Shown in pieces: positions 57,206 to 64,000 of a DNA stretch of 64,000 nucleotides. The notes beneath the pieces were generated by a model that saw only the letters and a list, made by a program, of their open reading frames with translations, did not search any database and was not told where the DNA came from. Origin of the DNA: Cunninghamia lanceolata. Its lineage: Eukaryota; Streptophyta; Pinopsida; Cupressales; Cupressaceae. Both the position numbers and the translations under genes were made by a program. The DNA is taken from contig BSBN01000140.1 in NCBI GenBank assembly GCA_027924645.1, positions 12,778,501-12,842,500 of the forward strand. Reading direction: 5' to 3'. Numbering within the stretch: position 1 is the stretch's first letter; each line of letters starts with the position of its first letter.

Positions 57206-58866
57206 TGATGCAGAGTGAAACGCAACGGAAGCTAATTAACAGGAAGGAGGAGCCAATAATACCAACAGCATGATAAAAATCCCTATCGGCTCAACATCAT
57301 CATCATATTTCCTGTAAACACCAACAGCATCATCATATTTTAGACGATCGCAATTATCCTCCTGCCGACTACTGTTCACCTCCTCCGCCTGTCGCCTATC
57401 ATCATCATCATGATACTCAACGGGCGCAAACATCCTCCGGTTGTACTGTTCATCGGGCGCCAAACACTAGCGGCATCATCATGATATGCGACTCCACCTT
57501 CGTCAGCAGGATATCAAATATCCGGTTGCTCCAAATATCCTGATGACGACCACTTCAGCAGCTTCCCTTCGATGACCCGATAGCCGTCTATACAAACAAC
57601 AGCATCATGATATGATTTATCCGGTTGTCTTGGAACATCCTGATGATGTTAACCCTACTTTCTGCCGCAGACCTACGCCGATACCTAAACCCTTAGCGAC
57701 GACAGGATCAACATGCATAGGGGGATATCTCAATATCCTGATGATGATGACATCATATCCTGATGACGATGACGTCACACAATATCCTGATGACCTCTTC
57801 AACACTTAGTCAAAAAAACTGAACTTTCACTCCCGCATCTGCTAGCGATATGCGGATGATGGGCACCCCCGAGAGATGATCCTGACAGTGATATATACAC
57901 TGAGTATATATCCAACTTAAAACATCCTGATGCACTTGCAACATGCAAACTTCAACAGTTTCATAACCCGATCTTCACCTCATGCCGATGCACTCCTCTT
58001 CGGCAACTCCTGATGATGATCACCCCGACGCACATTCACTTCATGCACTCAACTGCATCATGTTCATCTTCACTTATCCGGATGACGACGTCCAAAGTGA
58101 CTGCAGGATATAAACAGAAATATCCTGATGAAGCCGTTTTGACGAACTCCCAACCTTAGCGAAATCTCACTTCGCCGATCCTCCAGGGATGACCCGATCC
58201 ACTCTCAGGGTGATCTTCCAACTCAAACTTATCAACTCGACCTAGCACATGAGGATGCTAGGCTTCTCAACACCTCTCGACCGCGATCCTGCACACCTGC
58301 ATGCGAACAAACAGAAAACACAAACTACCTCCTAACCTACTGTACACAGCCATTCCACCGATTCGACGAATCAACCGGTGGAATGGATCAGCGAATCCAT
58401 ATAACCACCAAAACAGCAAATCGATCACAAAGGAGGGCAAACAGGAAATGAACACAAACAGGATCTTTATTGATTTCCAAAAGATGCAATTACAATGCTC
58501 AATCTCTCTCTGCAATCTGACTTCTCAATGCGATACAATACTATGATCGATGATATCTCTATCTATATGCAATATCAACCGATCCCCATGCTTAAATAGA
58601 TTTTCCTACGAGTACTACTGACCCGACTCCAAGCGGCTGGGAACTCTCCAGGCGGCTGGGAGATCCAACCGGACCCTACAGCATGACAGCTGTTCTAACA
58701 AACTTAACTAAAAATAGTAAAAGCATGGTCAGCATGATCTTATCATGATCAGCATGAACTTATTACATGCATTTGGTCTTATCAGACCTTCTTGGAAACA
58801 TAAACAAGACCTAAAACTACTAACTGCCTCAAGGAGGCCAGCTGTCAGGTAGGTGCTCCTGCACCA
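57206..58866 (-). repeat. LTR 3 (5' LTR) of the composite
   Basis: 1661 bp. About 11 private differences, including loss of one TGACGTCA palindrome. Confidence 0.95.
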
Positions 58867-58871
58867 ATGAC
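58867..58871. repeat. right TSD of the three-LTR composite
   Basis: ATGAC, identical to 51521-51525. Confidence 0.93.
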
Positions 58872-61602
58872 CTAATGTTTCTTTATCACCTGAGGTTTCT
58901 TAAGTCCAAGGTGCATTATCACCTAATGTGTCTTTATCATTTATACCCTTTTGCTAGACTTCTACTATTTTGGGCTCAGCGGGTATTTCTTGTTGTTGCT
59001 GGCCCATATTTGGTGTATGGCTCTCTATTTCTGTCTTCTTGACTTCCTCAATATTTTGTGTTTTATTAGGTTCACCTACTTTGTCTTCAGGATGTGTCAC
59101 ATCCTCCCTATACGTTAGGTCTATCACCTTAGGGTTAGTTATCTGATTAACTAACTTATCAAGCCCGATTTGTTGGGCTGCCCTGTCTGGGCTACTTTCT
59201 TTCTCTTTCTCTGTTTGCTTCAACCCTTCTAACACCACCATCTGTGCTGATGGGGTTCCATGTGGGGTCATGCGAGTGTTAGAAGCAAGGGTCTCCATCT
59301 GCTGAGAGGCTATGTTTTGTACCACCTCATCATCTAATAGGTCCACAATTTCTTGCAATTTGACAGGACCACCTTGACCTGCTCTAGTGGCTTCTTTTGC
59401 TTGCTCCTTGGCCTTCTTAGTATTAAACTGAATGATGGTAGGAAGTGGCACATCATGTTGTATTTCTTTCTTGAACACTTCACTACCAGCTCCCCTTAAT
59501 ACTATGGGGTCATTTTTGATCTCACCCCTCATAGATGTTATCTATTTTTTAGGTGGTGACATCACCTGGGGTACCCTCCTCTTTCTGGTGACCATCATGG
59601 GGTCATCACCTGCAGGCTCCTTATCCACTGGCTCCTCCTCAAGAATGATATCCTCTTCTACATTCTGCTATGAGGCTTGGCCTTCATCTTGTATTCCTAC
59701 AGTCTCCACACCTGGCCTTAGGATTCTTTTTGTTCTTGGTTTATCCATCAAAGGCTGTGCAGATGAGGCTGATGCATGTCTTGATGCAGATGCACCTTCA
59801 GCTAGTATGAAGATTCTCTCAATTATTACCCCCTTAGGTTCACTATCCGTCTTCCTTCCTTTAGGGGTTCCTTTGCTTTGTTTCTGGGGAGGTAGCCTTT
59901 CTCCATTAGATTTCCTTTCTTAACAAGAATGTCATCATATTCCTCATCAAGAATCTCCCGCCTTTTTCTCTTGTTATCCATTGTGATGGCCATACCTCTC
60001 TTCTTTAGTATACTTATTTGTTCATTTACCCATGATTGGGTCAACTGCAGTACCCCACCTATAAACTAATCTAATGAAATGTCTTTAGGTTGTGTTAGGT
60101 CAAGGGCTGAGATAGTGTCATTATACACCTTATTATCCTCATATTTATTTGACATAGTCTTGCCATCATCCTTCCTTAATTGTGCAGGCACTGAGATGAT
60201 GTCAAATGTCCTTATCTGATTTAGGGTGGGACTTTGATATTTTCTTCTTCTTACTTCAGCCTCATCCTCACAATCAGTCCATAAATCTTCTAAGTGCTTC
60301 TGATGTATGGCCTGCCCCATCATTTTCTACATTCTACCATAGGGGTCATATGATCTAGCCAATGGAAATGGTTGCAGGCCCATTAGGTTCAAACCTCCTA
60401 TGGCCTTCTTGATGCTCTCTAAATTAGGGCACATGTACCAACCCATAGTTATTAGAAATAATAATAGAGGTATTTTCTTGTTTCCTTTGTATGCATCCAA
60501 TATGGTAGATATCTGTCTCAAAAATTCCATTAGGACTACTGCATCTGTGGGGTACCTGGGCAACATATGAGGCTGATCCTCAAATCCCTCTATCTTGATG
60601 TAGGAAAATGTGGCATATTGGATAAACCAAGTGCCATGTCTGTATATTAGTTCTTGAGCTTCCATACTTAGTCTTTTAGTTCTATCCTCCTCCATTGTTC
60701 TAACCAGATGCATAGAAAATGCATCATTCACCAATTTGTAATTAAGGAGATAGTTTTTTCTCTGTAGCTGAGGGTAATGATCCCATATATGGGCATCATC
60801 CGTACCACCGCCAATTTTACCTACTATAGTTAAGGCATCAAATGTCTCCCTGTATGCACATGAATATACAACATATGAAGTCATGTAAATGCACATTCTT
60901 GACCTCCCAGGTTCTTCATCTGGTCATCCAAAGCATCATTGATGACTTTAGCCCACATTGGCTTACTCTCTGTACAAAGGATCATCTAGATGATTTTGAA
61001 CATCCAATTCTTGAAGTTTCCAGCATGAGGCTGGCTTGTTATCCTGCTGAGTAGGGAAATCATATATTGATATCCCTCATCAAAATCAAACTTGTAGAGG
61101 TATACTGGCAACTTGGTAGAGGTAGTGTAGGTGTTGTTCTTAGACCTCCACTGGTACATCCTCTTCCTTGTAGTCTTTTTATTATTCTCATATTCTATCT
61201 CTAGCTTATGAAGGTCCACACTGACTACCTTCTTTCCAACTGGCAAATTGAAAGTAGTTGTGATGCCCTTCACTGAAAAGTTGGCATAAACCCTTCCATG
61301 TTTCTCAACCCACCTGGTCTGAGGGTTATAATTTTTGGCACATTCCACAACTAGCTCAGGGGTTCCATAGCATAGGGGAATCCAGCTGCATTCCACAATC
61401 CTTATACATATACTGCCTCCAGGAGGTCATTTTCTTCATTTTTATCTAGTCAGGATGACCACGCCGCTAACTCTATATTTCCCTGATGAGTATCTCCGAT
61501 GACACCATACTTGAACTGTACTCCCTCAGGTTGAGTACACATAGGTTTAAGAAATTCAGACTCAGACCTATTCTTCTTGAGGTCTGCAATGGATTCCTAC
61601 AA
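58872..61602 (-). pseudogene. unknown long ORF, N-terminal half
   Basis: Read right to left. It begins near 61602 after a TTGTAG that could be a splice acceptor (SIADLKKNRSESEFLKPMC). A frameshift near 61400 leads to CYGTPELVVECAKNYNPQTRWVEKHGRVYANFSV, with FNLPVGKKVVSVDLHKLEIEY. A second near 60900 leads to the best-kept block (60327-60896: AYRETFDALTIVGKIGGG, LIYRHGTWFIQYATFSYIKIEGF, MLPRYPTDAVVLMEFLRQI, ITMGWYMCPNLESIKKAIGG). A nuclear-signal-like KRKRR near 59970 and a long charged, Gln/Pro-rich tail follow. A third frameshift lies near 59830. The family is not recognised. The fold-like conservation of the N-terminal 400 residues suggests a real protein domain. Confidence 0.6.
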
Positions 61603-63066
61603 TAAAGCATGCCTAGTCTTACCATTTGATATTCATATGCATTCACATCACATTATACATCTACGACATCATGCATATTATACTCATTATCATCTACCCT
61701 ATCATGATATGCACATTTACAGAACCAAACCACTGGAAAAAGTCATACTACCTGGACCTTTCAAAAATGACAACATGAGGGTTTCTAATTACTTACCTGA
61801 TAATGCTTATCTCCTAGATTAGATGGATGATTACAGCAAAGGGTCTCAAACAATGATGATCACCCATTCTGTTATGCTACAAGTTGGATGTCCGTTTACA
61901 GGTAGCTCGTATGAGGGTTTGACTCTCCACTCTATAAATTCTTGTTTTTATCGCAAGGTAAATGAAAATTACCTTGGAAAATTACTTTTAACCGTATTCG
62001 TAGGGTAGATTAGGGAAAAATTGGGTTAAATCAATTAAAACCATTGATCTTCTGCATGAAATCCATAGATGTTGTCAAGTGTTTGTATCATATTCGCATT
62101 CGGTGGGAATCCACCTACTACATTTATGTGCATTAAATGTTACGAAGCAATAGGAGGGGGTGATCTTTAAAAGATCAGGTGATATTTGTAATATGACCTT
62201 CCACCTTTGAGCGGCAAAACTGATGCAAAGGATCGGGTGATGTTTGAAATGTCGAGTCATGAATTTAATATCAGGGGATGTTGAAAATGTCGAGTCGTGT
62301 TGAGAATATCGAGGGATGTTCGAAATGTGACCTCTGCAACTAGAATGACCGCCCTTTCAAAAGATCAGGGTGATGTCACTAGCTCGAGGATTTGGTTTTA
62401 TCGTTGTAATACCATGACGTCATTGTCGTGTTGTTGGACATGGTGATTGTTGGAAATATACCTGCGCGAGGTAAAAGGATGATGACTTCACCATCAGGGT
62501 GATTTTCTTTGTTCATCAGGGTTGGATGACATCATCATCATATTCGCACTGGGGTGATATTTGCAAGATCAGATGATTTTCAAAATATGACCCCCGTAAA
62601 ATATATGAAGTTGTTTGACGGGTAAATACCACTAACATGTAAAATTGACATCTGGAGCTTCAGGACCAAGTGATTATTGGGTGACTAACTAATATCGGGG
62701 CGCTCCTACACAAGGTAACCTATGTTTATAAATATGACCCCCCTAGGAATATTAGGTTTGACCAAGACTTTGACTTGTCATAACTTTCTCCCCTTAAGGA
62801 ATTTCAGGGTGATCCAAAAGGCAAACCTGCATGGAATTTTATGCTCTTTCTAACAATGAGGTTAATGATATGAAAAAATAATTTTGACAAACTAACCTCA
62901 TCATGATGACCTATATCCACCTCTTGCAGGGTTATCTGCCTGACTTAGTTCTACTAGACTGCCAAAAAGTAGAAAAACACAAGAACAAGCCAAGAAAAAA
63001 GTTGGGTCCCTATTTTGTCAAGTCAAAATGGGGCATGTTGTGTAACCACACAACAAAACCCTAGAC
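61603..63066 (-). other. 5' non-coding end of the unclassified insertion
   Basis: No ORF worth keeping. 61603-61830 could be an intron or leader. 62020-63066 looks like a promoter region with a TATTTATA-like box near 62735 and a TGACGTCA palindrome at 62415-62422. The extreme end reads, on the minus strand, TGTTGTGTGGTTACACAACA, a short self-complementary terminus. Confidence 0.4.
62165..62600. repeat. degenerate repeats of GATC(A/G)GGTGAT(A/G)TTTG...ATGACC
   Basis: At least five drifting copies (near 62180, 62231, 62274, 62350 and 62548), spaced about 45-200 bp. Each pairs a GATC-GGTGAT head with an AAATGTCGAG or AATATGACC tail. It is the only CpG-rich patch in this non-coding end. Confidence 0.5.
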
Positions 63067-63074
63067 ACAGCAAC

Positions 63075-63179
63075 CCAAAGATCTCTGTCGACTAGTATAT
63101 CTTCAACCTTAAGTTTCCACAACTCAAAGTTTGTGCCATTGAACTTATCAATATCTATTTTTCCTGATGTACTTGCCAT
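63075..63179 (-). pseudogene. gag: copia gag, N-terminal part
   Basis: Minus-strand ATG at 63179-63177 opens MASTSGKIDIDKFNGTNFEL, the classic start of Tork/Tnt1-type copia gag, and runs through LVDRDLWVAVS to the insertion edge. The start lies about 90 bp after the PBS. The rest of gag is at 48892 and downward. Confidence 0.88.
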
Positions 63180-63270
63180 CTTATTGAACAAAATAGACCA
63201 CTATAGAACTCCCACTTACAGAACTGACACAAAAAACCCAACCTACCAACAAGGATAACACAACTAGCTA

Positions 63271-63283
63271 GGCTCTGATACCA
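63271..63283 (-). promoter_or_regulatory. primer binding site of the outer copia element
   Basis: TGGTATCAGAGCC on the minus strand, perfect initiator-Met type, two bases from the 5' LTR. Confidence 0.92.
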
Positions 63284-63285
63284 CT

Positions 63286-64000
63286 TGTAAGGAAAGCAGA
63301 GGTGCGAAATACAGCTTCCCTAATGTCAATTCAGAGAGGATAATGTAGACTGGTAACTTTGAATTCAAATACAAAGATAAACACACTAGAAAAATAGAAT
63401 AAACATTCAAGACAACAAAGAATGGCACCAGATTTATGTGGGAAAACCCTTTCGAGTAAAAAACCCACCACCACAAGAGAGACTATCTTTATTACAGTAA
63501 ACATAATAGTTACAATAAAGATCCCAGCTCTTCTACTCAAGTATCGATTCTCTACAATTATACAAAACCATTCATTTCATCTGTACATCTATAGAAACAA
63601 CATGTGTAATTGAATCTCTTCATTAAACATCAACGACACTAGTAGATTTGTATTTATTTCCAGTCTTAAGAGCAAAAAATGTTATTCAACTTTTGCCCTA
63701 ACTGTTCGATCTAACTTCTCCAGCGTCGCTACCTTCCAACCGTCGCAACTGTTCACATACTCGCGAGACCATTAGTCCCACATGCACCAGGTTGCATTGG
63801 ATATCTCAGTTTATATCCCCGAATACTCAGTAAGACCATCATTGGTAATTTTGTTGCCGATGATGCCAAACTAAAGACTCATCAGAGCAGCTTAAACCAT
63901 TGGAGATCACTTCACTTCCTACACCAATAGTTCCATGTCTCAGCGATGTCTTCGACTTAGCATATACATAACATGACTTACTATAGCCAATAATCCAATG
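63286..64000 (-). repeat. 5' LTR of the outer copia element (runs past the window)
   Basis: Opens TGTAAGGAAAGCAGAGGTGC like 36739. About 7 percent different from it over 290 bp by eye. If of the same length it should end near 64510. Confidence 0.9.

Larger units (their letters stand above)
51526..58866 (-). mobile_element. three-LTR GAG-protease-only gypsy composite (TR-GAG-like), 7341 bp
   Basis: Minus-strand order: LTR (57206-58866), 179-bp internal remnant, LTR (55366-57026), full 2179-bp interior with PBS, gag-protease and PPT, LTR (51526-53186). One perfect 5-bp TSD (ATGAC) flanks the whole array, so it behaves as one insertion. The three LTRs have the same length, 1661 bp, and differ by roughly 1-2 percent by eye. 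No RT, RNase H or integrase is encoded, which matches the known class of non-autonomous GAG-only LTR elements. It would need Pol from a relative such as a chromovirus. Confidence 0.93.
48893..63066 (-). mobile_element. large unclassified insertion in the copia gag, carrying a long unknown ORF
   Basis: About 14.2 kb including the nested three-LTR composite, about 6.8 kb without it. Both edges fall inside one gag coding region, which resumes in frame with the plausible target TAGG(G)TT at each side (approximate TSD). The interior has one long degenerate coding frame on the minus strand. No RT, integrase, transposase or paired LTR was found. The left end region (48893-49900) has a minus-strand TATA box like an LTR promoter but is not repeated on the right. 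Class unresolved: a LARD-like LTR derivative, a DNA transposon or another type. Confidence 0.6.
36739..64000 (-). mobile_element. Ty1/copia element (same family as 1-4822), minus strand, split by two nested insertions
   Basis: The element is read from right to left: 5' LTR (63286 to beyond the window), PBS 63271-63283, gag start 63179, [insertion about 48893-63066], rest of gag, protease, integrase, RT, RNase H to 45053, PPT 45004-45016 and a 3' LTR. The 3' LTR is split into 44549-45003 and 36739-37514 by a nested copia element. The two LTR parts total 1231 bp, close to the 1185 bp of the plus-strand copy, which supports the reconstruction. The LTRs at 36739 and 63286 differ at about 7 percent over 290 bp by eye. 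Confidence 0.9.

Noticed and set aside
51526..58866. ORFs of 60-80 codons repeated three times in both strands
   Set aside because: They lie in the three LTRs and are repeated because the LTRs are near-identical. They have no start context, no domain and differ by mutations that look neutral.
51526..58866. Satellite or CRISPR-like tandem array
   Set aside because: Repeat units are 1661 bp with TG...CA ends, PBS and PPT neighbours and a TSD, so they are LTRs.
48893..63066. DNA transposon with terminal inverted repeats
   Set aside because: The right end is self-complementary (TGTTGTGTGGTTACACAACA) and the left end has a related GTTGTTGTGTAAC string some 30 bp inside, but no convincing inverted repeat pair or transposase was found.
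48893..63066. A standard LTR pair for the unknown insertion
   Set aside because: The left end has a TATA box like an LTR, but neither its opening nor its body recurs at 61600-63066.

Overview
The window looks like an intergenic, transposon-packed stretch of a large plant genome. Nothing in it resembles a bacterial operon, a CRISPR array, rRNA or a host housekeeping gene. The evidence for a plant is the set of Ty1/copia, Ty3/gypsy chromovirus and Tat-lineage LTR retrotransposons, priming sites matching the plant initiator-Met tRNA (TGGTATCAGAGC), CHG-type decay of coding frames, and multi-level nesting. A gymnosperm or other giant genome is my inference only.

Layout, left to right. (1) 1-4822: plus-strand copy of a Tork/Tnt1-like copia family, pol full of stops, ending in a 1185-bp LTR. 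(2) 4823-7574: low-complexity and AT-rich non-coding DNA with local duplications. (3) 7575-11600: decayed Ty3/gypsy chromovirus (protease, RT, RNase H, integrase, chromodomain remnant). (4) 12138-23384: an 11.2-kb Tat-lineage gypsy element with both LTRs, gag, protease, an extra RNase H before RT, RT, native RNase H and integrase. (5) 23385-27842: old non-coding repeat remnants. (6) 27843-31600: copia-like LTR, PBS, gag and an orphan ORF. (7) about 31560-36738: a second Tat/Athila-like element, LTR-like sequence plus gag only, cut off by the next insertion.

(8) 36739-64000 is one minus-strand copy of the same copia family as (1), split by two insertions. The first is another copia element (37515-44543, TSD GTATC) sitting inside its 3' LTR. 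The second is an insertion of about 14 kb (about 48893-63066) in its gag, carrying a long uncharacterised ORF. That ORF is itself interrupted by a 7341-bp composite (51526-58866, TSD ATGAC) made of LTR, gag-protease, LTR, a 179-bp internal remnant and a third LTR. All three LTRs are exactly 1661 bp. The composite is the youngest material and holds the only long intact gag-protease frame (596 codons). Removing it with one TSD copy restores the surrounding reading frame, which confirms the order of insertion.

Most coding sequences are dead. Their nonsense codons are mainly TAG in otherwise continuous frames, as expected from deamination of CAG in CHG context. The most interesting items are the three-LTR GAG-only composite inside one TSD, the uncharacterised ORF it landed in, the extra RNase H (all four acidic residues present) paired with a native RNase H that has lost a residue, and regulatory or structural motifs (TGACGTCA palindromes, a covarying hairpin) in the young LTRs. 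Boundaries marked as approximate are by eye.
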